Below, piece by piece: positions 1 through 9,322 of a stretch of 64,000 nt of DNA. The stretch is from positions 82,745 through 146,744 of the forward strand of contig NZ_DBMV01000037.1 of assembly GCF_002298975.1 (NCBI RefSeq), read 5' to 3'. The notes under the pieces were generated by a model. That model had not been told where the DNA came from. It saw nothing but the letters and a program-made list of their open reading frames with translations, and searched no databases. Within the stretch, counting starts at the first letter, position 1. The number at the start of each line of letters is the position of its first letter. Both the position numbers and the translations under genes were made by a program. Source of the stretch: Ralstonia sp. UBA689 (lineage in GTDB: Bacteria > Pseudomonadota > Gammaproteobacteria > Burkholderiales > Burkholderiaceae).

Positions 1-1131
1 GTAGGCTTCCAGCGTGTTCTGGCTGGCCTTGCGGGTGGCGATGGTCTCGGCCTTCAGTTCGCACTTTTCGACGAACTCGGCGACGGCCTTCTCGAAGCTG
101 GCCGGCAGCTCACCGCGCATGCGGCGCTCGAACTGCTCGGCTTCGGCCGGGTAACGCTCGGAATAGGCATCGAACAGCGCGTTCCAGGCCTTCTCCAGCG
201 CTTGGCCCTGGCCGCGCGCGTCCCACGCGTCGTACACAGCTTGCGGCACTTCGAACGGGGCGTGCGGCCACGCCAGCGCTTCGCGCGCAGCGGCAATCTC
301 GACGCCGCCCAGCGGAGCGCCGTGCACGTCGTGGCCGCCTTCCTTGTTCGGCGCGCCCTTGCCGATCACGGTGCGGCAGCAGATCAGGGTCGGCTTGTCG
401 GACGTCTTGGCTTCGGCAATGGCGCCTTCCACGGCAGCCACGTTATGGCCGTCCACGGCGCGGATCACATTCCAGCCGTAGGCTTCGAAGCGCTTCGGAG
501 TGTCGTCATTGAACCAGTGGACGACGTCGCCGTCGATGGAGATGCCGTTGTCGTCCCACAGCGCGACCAGCTTGTTCAGCTTGAGCGTGCCGGCCAGCGA
601 GCAGGCTTCGTGGCTGATGCCTTCCATCAGGCAGCCGTCGCCCAGGAAGACGTAAGTGTGATGGTTGACGATGTCAAAGCCCGGGCGGTTGAATTCCTGG
701 CCCAGCAGGCGTTCGGCCAGCGCCATACCGACGGCATTGGTGATGCCCTGGCCGAGCGGGCCGGTGGTGGTTTCAACACCCGGGGTGATGCCATATTCTG
801 GGTGGCCAGCGGTCTTGCTGTGCAGTTGACGGAAGTTCTTCAGTTCCGACATCGGCAGGTCGTAGCCCGTCAGGTGCAGCAGCGCGTACAGCAGCATCGA
901 GCCGTGACCGTTGGACAGCACGAAGCGGTCGCGATCAGGCCAGCGGGGGTTCAGCGGGTTGTGGCGCAGGTGGCGGCTCCACAGCGCCACGGCGATGTCC
1001 GCCATGCCCATCGGCATGCCGGGGTGGCCCGAGTTGGCCTGCTGGACGGCGTCCATGGCAAGCACGCGGATGGCATTGGCCATCAGCTGGGTGGGCTGGG
1101 TGGTAATCGAATGGAGGGCGGGGGCGGTCAT
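1..1131 (-). CDS. tktA: Transketolase, N-terminal part (cut by window edge)
   Basis: Transketolase moves two-carbon ketol units between sugar phosphates in the non-oxidative pentose phosphate pathway, using thiamine diphosphate. The visible 377 codons begin MTAPALHSITTQPTQLMANA and contain the family hallmark SGHPGMPMGMADIAVALW, followed by SNGHGSMLLYALLHLTGY. The full enzyme is about 670 residues, so the C-terminal 290 or so lie outside the window; no break is visible in the part present. It is on the same strand as the galactose operon but is separated from dgoD by 123 bp with its own likely promoter, so it is probably a separate housekeeping unit. Confidence 0.95.
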   Translation of the reverse strand, partial: MTAPALHSITTQPTQLMANAIRVLAMDAVQQANSGHPGMPMGMADIAVALWSRHLRHNPLNPRWPDRDRFVLSNGHGSMLLYALLHLTGYDLPMSELKNFRQLHSKTAGHPEYGITPGVETTTGPLGQGITNAVGMALAERLLGQEFNRPGFDIVNHHTYVFLGDGCLMEGISHEACSLAGTLKLNKLVALWDDNGISIDGDVVHWFNDDTPKRFEAYGWNVIRAVDGHNVAAVEGAIAEAKTSDKPTLICCRTVIGKGAPNKEGGHDVHGAPLGGVEIAAAREALAWPHAPFEVPQAVYDAWDARGQGQALEKAWNALFDAYSERYPAEAEQFERRMRGELPASFEKAVAEFVEKCELKAETIATRKASQNTLEAY

Positions 1132-1164
1132 GCAAACCTGCGGACGGAAGGCGGGAAAGGCGCG

Positions 1165-1173
1165 ATTTTACCA
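1165..1173 (-). promoter_or_regulatory. Putative extended -10 promoter of transketolase
   Basis: On the minus strand the sequence reads TGGTAAAAT, an extended -10 element, about 34 bp before the transketolase start. No good -35 hexamer is present at 17-18 bp. A perfect 10-bp palindrome CCCAGCTGGG lies just upstream at 1185-1194 and could be an operator. Sequence pattern only. Confidence 0.35.
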
Positions 1174-1254
1174 GACGAGGATGACCCAGCTGGGGTGATC
1201 GTGGTCATTGAAATGCGCTGCAACTGCCCGTTTCTCACCCCTTGCCCGCCCTGC

Positions 1255-2403
1255 TTACCACTCCGCGACGGAACCGTCGGCGTGGCGCCACACCGGGTTG
1301 CGCCAGTCGGGCGCCTCCTTGCTGCGCTCAATGACCAGCGCCTCGTCAATGTCGACGCCCAGCCCCGGCAGGCGCGGCGGGCGGATATAGCCGCCTTCGA
1401 GCGCAAAATCGGCCTTGTTGCGCACGTAATCGAGCAATTCGGCGCCCTTGTTGTAATGGATGCCCATGCTTTGCTCCTGCAACGTGGCGTTCCAGCTCAC
1501 GAAGTCGATATGCAGGCAAGCCGCCAGGGCGATCGGCCCCAGCGGGCAATGCGGCGCCAGCGCCACATCGTAGGCCTCGGCCATTCCGGCGATCTTCAGG
1601 CATTCGGTGATGCCGCCCGCGTGCGACAGGTCCGGCTGCAGGATCGACACCCCGCCTGCCTCCAGTACGCGCTTGAAATCGAAGCGCGAGAACATGCGCT
1701 CGCCGGCGGCGATCGGCAGGTGGGTCTGCGCGGCCAGGCGGGCGTAGCACTCGGCCTGCTCCGCCAGCACGGGTTCTTCGATGAAGAGCGGGCGGTACGG
1801 CTCCAGTTCCTTGATGAGCACCTTGGCCATCGGCGCAGAAACACGGCCGTGGAAGTCCAGCCCGAATTCGACCGTGTTGCCGAAGGCCGAGCGGATTTCC
1901 GCCACGCGCGCCACCGCCGCATCGACCGCGCGCGAGGTGTCGATGATGCCCATCTCCTCGCAGCCGTTGAGCTTGAAGTGGTCGAAGCCGCCGGCCTGCA
2001 GCGCCTTCATGCCGGCAATCACGTCGGCCGGGCGGTCGCCGCCGACCCAGCTATAGGTCCGCATCTTGTCGCGCACGAGGCCGCCGAGTAGTTCGTACAC
2101 CGGCACGCCCAGCACCTTGCCCTTGATGTCCCACAGCGCCTGGTCGACGCCGGCGATGGCACTCATCAGGATCGGCCCGCCGCGATAGAAGCCCGCGCGG
2201 TACATGGTTTGCCAGAGGTCGTTAATACGGCGCGGGTCCTGGCCGATGAGGTAGTCGGACAGCTCATGCACCGCCGCTTCCACCGTGCGCGCGCGGCCTT
2301 CGATGACGGGCTCGCCCCAGCCGGTGACGCCTTCGTCGGTCTCGACTTTCAGGAACATCCAGCGCGGAGGCAGGCGGTAGGTGGTCAGGCGGGTGATTTT
2401 CAT
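1255..2403 (-). CDS. dgoD: D-galactonate dehydratase
   Basis: Removes water from D-galactonate to give 2-keto-3-deoxygalactonate in the cytosol. The protein is 382 aa, the usual DgoD length, and belongs to the mandelate racemase subgroup of the enolase superfamily. The expected metal ligands fall at D183, E209 and E235, and the catalytic histidines at H185 (GLDFHGR) and H285 (LAPHCPLGP), the same numbering as in the E. coli enzyme. The N-terminal capping domain starts MKITRLTTYRLPPRWMFLKV. The start codon overlaps the dgoA stop by 4 bp (ATGA), so the two are translationally coupled. It is the last gene of the galactose operon. Confidence 0.95.
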   Translation of the reverse strand: MKITRLTTYRLPPRWMFLKVETDEGVTGWGEPVIEGRARTVEAAVHELSDYLIGQDPRRINDLWQTMYRAGFYRGGPILMSAIAGVDQALWDIKGKVLGVPVYELLGGLVRDKMRTYSWVGGDRPADVIAGMKALQAGGFDHFKLNGCEEMGIIDTSRAVDAAVARVAEIRSAFGNTVEFGLDFHGRVSAPMAKVLIKELEPYRPLFIEEPVLAEQAECYARLAAQTHLPIAAGERMFSRFDFKRVLEAGGVSILQPDLSHAGGITECLKIAGMAEAYDVALAPHCPLGPIALAACLHIDFVSWNATLQEQSMGIHYNKGAELLDYVRNKADFALEGGYIRPPRLPGLGVDIDEALVIERSKEAPDWRNPVWRHADGSVAEW

Positions 2404-3035
2404 GGATGGATCGTGCGGTCGGATTGGACGGAACGGTATGCGGTGACGAAGGCGCGCGCGCGTTCGGCGGTGCGCTCGAGGGGCTGGCCGGGGCGATACA
2501 GGTCACCGCCGAGCCCGGCGCCGACGCAGCCCGCGGCAAGGTAGTCGACCAGGTTGTCCGGCGTGATGCCGCCGACGGCAAACACCGGCACCTCGGGCGG
2601 CAGCACCGCCTTGAGCGCACGCACGTAGCCGGGGCCGAGTTCGCCAGCGGGGAAGATCTTCAGCGCTTCGGCGCCGGCGTCGAGTGCTGCGAACGCCTCG
2701 GTGGCGGTCATGCAGCCGATGCAGGTGACCAGCTTGCGCGCGGCGGCGGCGCGAATGACGTCGGCATTCGTGTTGGGCGTGACAACCAGCCTGCCGCCTG
2801 CTGCGACCATCAGCTCGACGTCTGCTGGTCGCAGCACGGTGCCGGCGCCGATCAGCGCGCGATCGCCAAACGCGCGTGCAGCCAGTTGCACGCTCTGCGC
2901 CCAATCGGGCGAATTGAGCGGAATCTCGATCGCGTCGAAACCGACATCGACAAGCGCCTGCGTGTGCGCCAGCACCTCGTCAGGGCGGATGCCTCGCAGG
3001 ATGGCGATCAACGGAAGATGAGCGGTCCAGGTCAT
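2400..3035 (-). CDS. dgoA: 2-dehydro-3-deoxy-6-phosphogalactonate aldolase
   Basis: Class I (Schiff-base) aldolase that splits 2-keto-3-deoxy-6-phosphogalactonate into pyruvate and glyceraldehyde-3-phosphate. It has 211 aa and a single KDPG/KDPGal aldolase barrel. E37 (AIEIPLNSPDW) and the Schiff-base lysine K126 (EALKIFPAGELGPGY) sit at the family positions. The motif EIPLNSP is typical of DgoA rather than Eda. It lies between the SDR gene (3-bp gap) and dgoD (4-bp overlap). In some bacteria dgoA is fused to dgoD; here they are separate. Confidence 0.94.
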   Translation of the reverse strand: MTWTAHLPLIAILRGIRPDEVLAHTQALVDVGFDAIEIPLNSPDWAQSVQLAARAFGDRALIGAGTVLRPADVELMVAAGGRLVVTPNTNADVIRAAAARKLVTCIGCMTATEAFAALDAGAEALKIFPAGELGPGYVRALKAVLPPEVPVFAVGGITPDNLVDYLAAGCVGAGLGGDLYRPGQPLERTAERARAFVTAYRSVQSDRTIHP

Positions 3036-3038
3036 GCG

Positions 3039-3836
3039 TTACTCGTGATAGAGCTGCGAGCGGCCGCCATCAATCAGGATGTCGGCCGCGTTGATGAAGC
3101 GTGCCTCGTCGGAGGCGAGGAACAGCGCGGTGTAGGCAACCTCTTCAGGCTCACCGATGCGCTTGCACGGCAGCAGTTCCGCCTGGCGGCGGCGCTCGGC
3201 CTCGGGGTCGGGGGCGGCGGCAAAGCCGGCCTCGGCAATCGGCGTGAGGATCAGCCCCGGCGAGATCGAATTGACGCGGATGCCACGCGCCGCATATTCA
3301 ATGCCCAGCGCCCGCGTGAGCCCGATCAACCCGTGCTTGGCCACCGGATACGGAAACGCCCCCGGGATGATCTTGTGCCCGTGCACCGATGCGATATTCA
3401 CAATGCTGCCGGCGCCGCGCGCAAGCATGTGCGGCAGCACGGCGCGCGCGCAATGCCAGGCGCCCTCCAGGTCGACCGACAGGCAGCGCGCCCAGTCGTC
3501 TTCACTCAGTTTGAGCGGGTCGGAAAACACGTTGATGCCCGCGTTGTTGACCAGCACATCGATGCCGCCGAAACGCTCGACACCGGCCGCCACCATCGCG
3601 TCAACCTGATCGCGGTGGCGCACGTCGGCTTGCATGAGGAGGATGTTGTCGGCGTCGCCGAGGGAGGCCGCGAAGGCCTCGGCGCGCTCGTCACGCACCA
3701 GCGCGTTGACGATCACGCGCGCACCGTGCTGGGCGAACAATTTGGCGGTGGCAGCGCCGATGCCCTGCGTGGCGCCGGTCACCAAGGCGACCTTGCCGGC
3801 CAAGCGCGGCGGGAAGGACGTAGGAGTTGCAGTCAT
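3039..3836 (-). CDS. SDR-family dehydrogenase, probable D-galactose 1-dehydrogenase
   Basis: A 265-aa classical short-chain dehydrogenase. The nucleotide-binding motif TGATQGIG is at residues 20-27, NNAG at 97-100, and the catalytic S150, Y163 and K167 are in IVNIASVHG and YPVAKHG. The sequence alone does not fix the substrate. Its position between an aldose epimerase/lactonase pair and dgoA-dgoD makes oxidation of D-galactose (possibly also L-arabinose) to the aldonolactone the likely role, and no other sugar dehydrogenase lies in the operon. Spacing to both neighbours is 3 bp. Other sugar or polyol substrates remain possible. Confidence 0.85.
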   Translation of the reverse strand: MTATPTSFPPRLAGKVALVTGATQGIGAATAKLFAQHGARVIVNALVRDERAEAFAASLGDADNILLMQADVRHRDQVDAMVAAGVERFGGIDVLVNNAGINVFSDPLKLSEDDWARCLSVDLEGAWHCARAVLPHMLARGAGSIVNIASVHGHKIIPGAFPYPVAKHGLIGLTRALGIEYAARGIRVNSISPGLILTPIAEAGFAAAPDPEAERRRQAELLPCKRIGEPEEVAYTALFLASDEARFINAADILIDGGRSQLYHE

Positions 3837-3839
3837 GCG

Positions 3840-4739
3840 TCAGAACGATGTCACGGTGAATTGGTAACTGCGCTGCAAGCTCTGGCCGGTAGCAAGAATG
3901 GTCAGGCCGTGATCCTGCTGCGCACACGACGAGCCCGGCAGGTTGTGCGCGTTGATGGTGTGGTCGACCGGCTCGAAGCAGAAGAAGTCTTGGCCGACTG
4001 GGGTGTAAAGCACGTAGCGCGAGGTATCTGCGGAAATCGCCAGCGAAAGGCGCCGGTCGGGCCAGACAATCTCGGCATGTCCGTCCCAGCCCTCGAAGCT
4101 GTGGTCGATGTCGGCGCCGGCTGCCAACAGCCGGAGCTTACGGAAATCGGCATCTGCGGGCGCAGCCTGCAAGAGGGTCGGCAGATGATCGGGCGCGGCT
4201 TGCCACATGCCGGTGGCGGGCGCGTGCAAGCGCACGTCGGGTGTGCGCGGGAAGAACGGATGCAGCCCCAGGCCGAACGGCAGCGGCATGCCTTCGTTGC
4301 GCACCGTCAGCGCGATCTGCAGCGTGTTGCCGGCCAACGTGTAGCGCTGCAACGCCAGATACCGATACGGACCGCCGCGGTCCACCATGGCGGCCAGCTC
4401 AACGAAAGTCTCGCCCTGCGCGACCGGATGCCACGGCATCAGCCAGCCATGGCCATGAAGCGGATACGGTTCGTCATCGCGCGTGCGCGGCACTTCGATC
4501 GTCCGGCCCTGGAAGATGAAGCGACCGCCGCCGATGCGATTCGACCACGGCACCAGCGGATAGCACGCCAGCGCCTTGGGCTCGCGCAGCGCATCGTCGA
4601 GGTGCGCCGGGCGGAAGACGGGGATCGCATCGCCCCCGCTTGTTCCGCCACGCAGCGCATCGAAACGCAGCAGCCCGCCGCCCGCACCTGGCAGCACGTC
4701 GGCGCGCAGAACGCCGTTCTCAAGCCGGAACATGGGCAT
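3840..4739 (-). CDS. Aldose 1-epimerase family protein (galactose mutarotase-like)
   Basis: About 299 aa with the galactose mutarotase-like beta-sandwich pattern: WSNRIGGGRF near the N-terminus, HGHGWLMPW in the middle, and GLGLHPFFPR carrying the conserved histidine. These enzymes interconvert alpha and beta anomers of aldoses, which would feed the anomer used by the dehydrogenase encoded next. The ATG at 4739 is chosen (4733 is also possible); both overlap the end of the lactonase gene, so translation is probably coupled. An in-frame TTG at 4745 is less likely. Confidence 0.85.
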   Translation of the reverse strand: MPMFRLENGVLRADVLPGAGGGLLRFDALRGGTSGGDAIPVFRPAHLDDALREPKALACYPLVPWSNRIGGGRFIFQGRTIEVPRTRDDEPYPLHGHGWLMPWHPVAQGETFVELAAMVDRGGPYRYLALQRYTLAGNTLQIALTVRNEGMPLPFGLGLHPFFPRTPDVRLHAPATGMWQAAPDHLPTLLQAAPADADFRKLRLLAAGADIDHSFEGWDGHAEIVWPDRRLSLAISADTSRYVLYTPVGQDFFCFEPVDHTINAHNLPGSSCAQQDHGLTILATGQSLQRSYQFTVTSF

Positions 4740-5634
4740 GGCCAAAACGAGCCTCGGGCAACCCGTGCACGCCCGGCACGGTCAGCCGGAAGACCGCGCC
4801 CGCATTCACGTCTTCTGCCCGCCGATGCGCGGACAAACCCTCATGCGCGCTCGCAACGTAGAGCACATCGCGCGCGGCGCCGCGAAACGCCGGACAGGTC
4901 GGCTGCGATGCCGGTACTGGAACATGCGCCAGCACGCGCCCATCCGGCGCATAGCGTGTCAGGCGGTTCCCGCCCCACTCCGCATTCCACAGGCAGCCAT
5001 CGGCATCGACGGTGGAACCGTCTGGCGAGCCCTTGTGGAGGGTGCCGGCATCGGCGTCACGCAAGTCTGCGAACACGCGGATGTTGCCGACCTCGCCGGT
5101 CTGACCGTCGTAGTCGCACGCGTGGATGCGGCGGCTGGGGGTATCGCACCAGTACATCGTCTCGCCGTCGGGGCTGAAGGCGATGCTGTTGGCGATGGCG
5201 ATGTTGGGCAAGTCGAGACGCTGCAGCGCGCCCAGCGGTGTGAAACGGTAGAAGCTGCCCAGCGGCTCGGGCCCGCCTTCGTGCATGGTGCCGAAGACGT
5301 AGTTGCCCGTGCGGTCCGCCCGGCCGTCGTTGATGCGGGTGGCGGGGTTGCCGGGTTCGACATCGGCCAGCAGCGTGAACTTGCCGGTGCGGATGTCGAA
5401 ACGCGCGATGTTCTTGGCAAGGCCCAGGATCAGCGCGCCGGGTTCGCCCGTCAGCACGAAGGAGCCCAGGCGCTGCGGCAACGGCCATTGGCGCTCACGG
5501 CCGGTCGCCGGGTCGTGCTGCCACAGCAGGGATTCCTGAATGTCGGTCCACCAGAGCACGCCCAGCGCGTCATCCCAAAGGATGCCTTCGCCCAGCGTAC
5601 AGCGCAGGTCGGACAACGTGGTTGCGATCGTCAT
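4720..5634 (-). CDS. SMP-30/gluconolactonase family lactonase (probable galactonolactonase)
   Basis: A 304-aa six-bladed beta-propeller of the SMP-30/LRE/gluconolactonase family. Likely metal ligands are E16 (TLGEGILWDD), the Asn in ANSIAFSPDG and the Asp in DGSTVDADGCLW. In this operon it should hydrolyse the galactonolactone made by the dehydrogenase to D-galactonate, the substrate of DgoD. The ATG at 5634 is chosen because it follows the araH stop by 10 bp and gives the family-typical N-terminus; an upstream in-frame start at 5658 would overlap araH. Confidence 0.88.
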   Translation of the reverse strand: MTIATTLSDLRCTLGEGILWDDALGVLWWTDIQESLLWQHDPATGRERQWPLPQRLGSFVLTGEPGALILGLAKNIARFDIRTGKFTLLADVEPGNPATRINDGRADRTGNYVFGTMHEGGPEPLGSFYRFTPLGALQRLDLPNIAIANSIAFSPDGETMYWCDTPSRRIHACDYDGQTGEVGNIRVFADLRDADAGTLHKGSPDGSTVDADGCLWNAEWGGNRLTRYAPDGRVLAHVPVPASQPTCPAFRGAARDVLYVASAHEGLSAHRRAEDVNAGAVFRLTVPGVHGLPEARFGHAHVPA

Positions 5635-5644
5635 GCGGTCTCCG

Positions 5645-6664
5645 TCAGTCGCGGCCACCGCGATTCTTCAACTGGTCGACCAACACCGCAGCCAGCAGGA
5701 TGCCGCCGCGCACGAGGTACTGGTAGAACGCGTCGATATTCAGCAGGTTCATCGCGTTCTGCACCGTGCCCATGATCAGCACGCCGACCAGCACCCCGCT
5801 GATGGTGGCGCGGCCACCCAGCAGCGACACGCCGCCGAGCACGCACGCGGAGATGACGTTCAACTCAAAGCCCTGCGCTGCGTTCGGCTGACCGCTGGTG
5901 ATGCGCGCAGCCAGGATCACGCCCGCCAGCGCGGCAATCACGCCCTGGATCAGGAAGATGACGATGCGCGTCATGTTGACGTTCACGCCCGCCAGCCGCG
6001 CGGCCTCGGGGTTACCGCCAATGGCCAGCGTATTGCGCCCGTAGACCGTCTTGTTGAGCAACACACCGAACACGACAAAGCACAGCGCCGCCACCCACAC
6101 CGGCGTCGGCACGCCCAGGATGATGGTGTTGCCCAGATCGAAGAAAGCCATCTCCGACACGCCCACCGCCTGCCCGTGCGAAGCGATGAAGGCGAGGCCG
6201 CGCACGATCTCCATGGTAGCCAGCGTGGTGATGAGCGCGTTGATCTTCAGCCTGGCGATCACGAAGCCGTTGATACCGCCGATCACCGCCCCCGCCACCA
6301 GGCTCGCGCCGATGCCCAGTGCGATGCTGCCGGTGGCATTGATGATCATGGCGCACAGCACGCCGGCAAACGCCACCGTCGAGCCGATCGACAGGTCGAA
6401 GTCACGCGAGGCCAGGCAGAACATCATGGTGCAGGCCACCATGCCGATCTGCGAGACCGAGAGCGCCAGGCCCACCATGTTCTGCCACGAGAAGAAATAC
6501 TCGACCGAGAACGACAGCGCGACAAACAGGATGGCGAAGATCAGCGGCAGACTGAAATCGTCCAGCAAGCGGAGCAGGCGCGTCTTGTTCATGGCCGCAG
6601 TTTTGTTATGAAGGGCCGACGCAGCCAGGGCGTCGGAATGTTGCAAGGGTTGAGACTGGGACAT
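5645..6664 (-). CDS. araH: Sugar ABC transporter permease (AraH type)
   Basis: A 339-aa inner-membrane permease of the RbsC/AraH/XylH (BPD_transp_2) family. It has many hydrophobic segments and the signature SRDFDLSIGSTVAFAGVL. E. coli AraFGH carries L-arabinose and also takes D-galactose at lower affinity, so import of galactose is consistent with the operon. The start at 6664 is chosen because AGGAG precedes it. It follows araG by 16 bp. Confidence 0.92.
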   Translation of the reverse strand: MSQSQPLQHSDALAASALHNKTAAMNKTRLLRLLDDFSLPLIFAILFVALSFSVEYFFSWQNMVGLALSVSQIGMVACTMMFCLASRDFDLSIGSTVAFAGVLCAMIINATGSIALGIGASLVAGAVIGGINGFVIARLKINALITTLATMEIVRGLAFIASHGQAVGVSEMAFFDLGNTIILGVPTPVWVAALCFVVFGVLLNKTVYGRNTLAIGGNPEAARLAGVNVNMTRIVIFLIQGVIAALAGVILAARITSGQPNAAQGFELNVISACVLGGVSLLGGRATISGVLVGVLIMGTVQNAMNLLNIDAFYQYLVRGGILLAAVLVDQLKNRGGRD

Positions 6665-6680
6665 CACGTACTCCTGATTC

Positions 6681-8207
6681 TCAGGCGGCCAGCGGCGCGG
6701 AGGCCACGGGCGCAGATTCGGGTCGCAGGGCGAGCTTGAGCACGGCATGCTCGTTGGCCTGCTCGCGCGGCAATTCACCGGCGATGCGGCCTTCGCTCAT
6801 CACCAGCACGCGGTCCGCCACGCCAAGGATCTCCGGCAGTTCGCTGGAAATCATCAGCACGGCGACGCCGCGCTCGGCCAGCTCGTACAGCACCTGGTAG
6901 ATCTCGTTCTTGGCGCCCACGTCGATGCCGCGCGTGGGCTCGTCGATGATCAGCACGCGCATGTCGTCCTCAGCCAGCCAGCGCGCCAGAATGGCCTTTT
7001 GCTGGTTGCCGCCCGACAGCAGGCGAATCGGCTGCTCGCGGTTGGGCGTCTTGATGCGCAGGCGGGCGATGTAGTGATCAGCGATCTTCGCTTCCTGGCG
7101 GTCGTTGACGAACAGCCCGAAGCGCCGCTGGTTGCGCCGGCAACTGATATTGATGTTCTCCGACACCGAGCGGCAGCCGATGATGCCCTCTTCCTTGCGA
7201 TCTTCCGGGCACAGCACCAGCCCCAAGCGGATGGCGTCGGCCACATCGCGGATACGGATCGGCGCGCCGTCCAGCGCGATGCTGCCGGCGGTCTTGCGAT
7301 CTGCCCCGTAAATCAACCGCGCCAGCTCCGAGCGCCCGGCACCCACCAGCCCGAACAGCCCGACGATCTCGCCGCGCCGCACGGACAGGCTGGCCGGCTC
7401 GGCCAACTTCGGGCCCATGATGCCGTCCACCTGCAGGCGTACGTCGCCCAGCGCGCGCGGGCGGTAGTCGAAGATGTCGTCGATCTGGCGGCCGACCATC
7501 TGCGCGACCAGTTCATCGCGCGTGACGTTGGCTATCGACGGAAAATCCGCCACCTTGCGACCGTCGCGGAAAATCGTGCAGCCGTCGCACAGCTCAAAGA
7601 TTTCATCCAACCGATGCGAGATGTAGATCAGCGCCCGGCCCTGCGCGCGCAGATCCTTCACCAGGCGGAAGAGGATGTCGGTCTCGCGGATCGACAACGA
7701 ACTCGTCGGCTCATCCAGGGCAATCACGCGCGCATCACGCAGGATCGCCTTGCAGATCTCCACCATCTGGCGCTGGCCGATCGACAGATGCTTCAGCTTG
7801 GCGCGCGGGTCCAGGTCGACGCCGATGCGCGCGAGTTGCTCGCGCGTCCACGCCATCGCCTCGCGCTGGCGGATGAAGCCGCCGCTGGCCGGCAGGTGGC
7901 CGAGCAGCAGGTTGTCCATCACCGTCAGCTCGGGCACCGTCTGCAGCTCCTGGTGGATGACGGCGATGCCGGCGTCCAGCGCCGCGCGCGTGGTCGGGAA
8001 CGTCACCGGACGCCCCTCGACGACGATCTGCCCGCCATCGGGCTGATAGTCGCCGCCGAGGATCTTCAGCAGCGTCGACTTGCCCGCGCCGTTCTCGCCC
8101 AGCAAGCCGTGCACGCGACCGCATTCGATGCCAAACGACACATCGGACAGCGCCCGCACGCCCGGGAACACCTTGCTGATGCCACGAAACTCAAGAAACG
8201 CCGACAT
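6681..8207 (-). CDS. araG: Sugar ABC transporter ATP-binding protein (AraG type)
   Basis: 508 aa with two fused ABC ATPase domains, as in AraG, RbsA and MglA. The first domain has Walker A GLLGENGAGKSTLL, signature LSIGQRQMVEICKA and Walker B VIALDEPTSSL. The second has the usual degenerate P-loop GLFGLVGAGRSELA, signature LSGGNQQKAILARWL and Walker B LIIDEPTRGIDVG. It should energise uptake through AraH with AraF as binding protein. GGAG lies 7-8 bp before the ATG at 8207. Confidence 0.95.
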   Translation of the reverse strand: MSAFLEFRGISKVFPGVRALSDVSFGIECGRVHGLLGENGAGKSTLLKILGGDYQPDGGQIVVEGRPVTFPTTRAALDAGIAVIHQELQTVPELTVMDNLLLGHLPASGGFIRQREAMAWTREQLARIGVDLDPRAKLKHLSIGQRQMVEICKAILRDARVIALDEPTSSLSIRETDILFRLVKDLRAQGRALIYISHRLDEIFELCDGCTIFRDGRKVADFPSIANVTRDELVAQMVGRQIDDIFDYRPRALGDVRLQVDGIMGPKLAEPASLSVRRGEIVGLFGLVGAGRSELARLIYGADRKTAGSIALDGAPIRIRDVADAIRLGLVLCPEDRKEEGIIGCRSVSENINISCRRNQRRFGLFVNDRQEAKIADHYIARLRIKTPNREQPIRLLSGGNQQKAILARWLAEDDMRVLIIDEPTRGIDVGAKNEIYQVLYELAERGVAVLMISSELPEILGVADRVLVMSEGRIAGELPREQANEHAVLKLALRPESAPVASAPLAA

Positions 8208-8240
8208 GGCAAGTCTCCTTCAACAACGTTGTCCGCAAGA

Positions 8241-9254
8241 TCACAAACCCATTTCCTGGCGGACTTGCTTCTCGTTGTCGCGTGTCATCAGGCGGCCGCT
8301 GGTCAGGATCAGCGGGTCCGGTGCCTTGTTGTTCTTGATCCACTCGTACATGTTGACCGAGGTTTCGTAGCCATGGCGCTTCGGACTGATCAGCACGGTG
8401 CCGAAGAAACCGGTCTTCTCGGGCTTGGCAAACTCGTTGAGCGCCGACTGGCTGCCGCCGATGCCCACACCGATGATGTCTGCCGGCTTCACGCCATGGC
8501 CTTCAGCTGCGCGCACCGCGCCAAGCACCGCCTCGTCGTTCAGGCCGAATGCAATCCAGTGCTTGAACTTCGGGTTCTTGGTAAGCGTGATGTTGGCGGC
8601 GTTGAAGGCGGCCTCGGTATCCGTCTTGGCCTGCGGGCTGGTCAGCACGTTGGCGGCCGGAAAGCCAGCCTTGGTGAGCGCGGCCACGGCGCCGTCCGTA
8701 CGTTCCTTGGCGGTCGGCAACTGGTCATACGCAATGCGAATGGCGCCGACTTCGGCCAGGTTCCAGCCGCGCTTCTTCATCTCCTGCGTGATGGCGTCGC
8801 CCACCTGCTCGCCGATCTTGGCGGCCGAGATGCCCATGTGCGGCACGGCTTCGATCGGCTTGCCGCCGCCGTCGACCAGGCGGTCGTCCACCGTCATCAG
8901 CTTGAGGTTGTTCTGCTTGGCCTTGGCCACCACCGCCGGCCCGAGCTTGACGTCCGGCACGCAGATCACGAAGCCCTGCGCGTGCTGCGCGCCCAGGTTG
9001 TCGATGGCGGTCAGCACCTCGCCGCCGCTGGGCACGCCGATCTTGACCAGCTTGAAGCCCTTCTCCTTGGCGGCCTGGTCGGCGAACTTCCATTCGTCCT
9101 GGAACCACGGCTCTTCGGGCTGTTTGACCAGGAAGCCGATCTTCACGTCTTCGGCCGCATGGGCAAAGACAGGAATAGCGCCGGCCATGGCAAACAGGGT
9201 GGCGGCCGCAATGGCCCGAATGGTCTTAAGCGTCCCGCGTCGTTGTTGGTTCAT
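8241..9254 (-). CDS. araF: L-arabinose/D-galactose periplasmic binding protein (AraF type)
   Basis: 337 aa with an N-terminal signal peptide (about 35 residues, ending near FAHAAED) and a type I periplasmic binding fold. The mature start KIGFLVKQPEEPWFQDEWKF closely matches E. coli AraF, as do FVICVPDVKLG and MKKRGWN. AraF proteins bind L-arabinose, D-galactose and D-fucose. The start at 9254 is chosen because AGGAG lies upstream and the signal peptide is then complete. First gene of the araFGH part, 68 bp after dgoK. Confidence 0.94.
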   Translation of the reverse strand: MNQQRRGTLKTIRAIAAATLFAMAGAIPVFAHAAEDVKIGFLVKQPEEPWFQDEWKFADQAAKEKGFKLVKIGVPSGGEVLTAIDNLGAQHAQGFVICVPDVKLGPAVVAKAKQNNLKLMTVDDRLVDGGGKPIEAVPHMGISAAKIGEQVGDAITQEMKKRGWNLAEVGAIRIAYDQLPTAKERTDGAVAALTKAGFPAANVLTSPQAKTDTEAAFNAANITLTKNPKFKHWIAFGLNDEAVLGAVRAAEGHGVKPADIIGVGIGGSQSALNEFAKPEKTGFFGTVLISPKRHGYETSVNMYEWIKNNKAPDPLILTSGRLMTRDNEKQVRQEMGL

Positions 9255-9322
9255 GTTGTCTCCTGGTGGTGCCGTCGTTGCAGCACCTGTTCTGCTGTGA
9301 GTGAATGGAGATGGCATCGGCG

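Noticed and set aside
202..2091. Long plus-strand open frame of 629 codons
   Set aside because: Antisense to transketolase and dgoD, whose residues and lengths match known families; high-GC genomes give such mirror frames.
3039..3836. Reading the operon as an L-arabinose pathway because of AraFGH
   Set aside because: dgoD, dgoK and dgoA are specific for the galactonate route, and no arabonate dehydratase or later enzyme is present.
2406..5177. Plus-strand open frame of 923 codons
   Set aside because: Spans the antisense of four clear galactose genes; Arg/His/Gln/Val-rich composition typical of reverse-frame artefacts.
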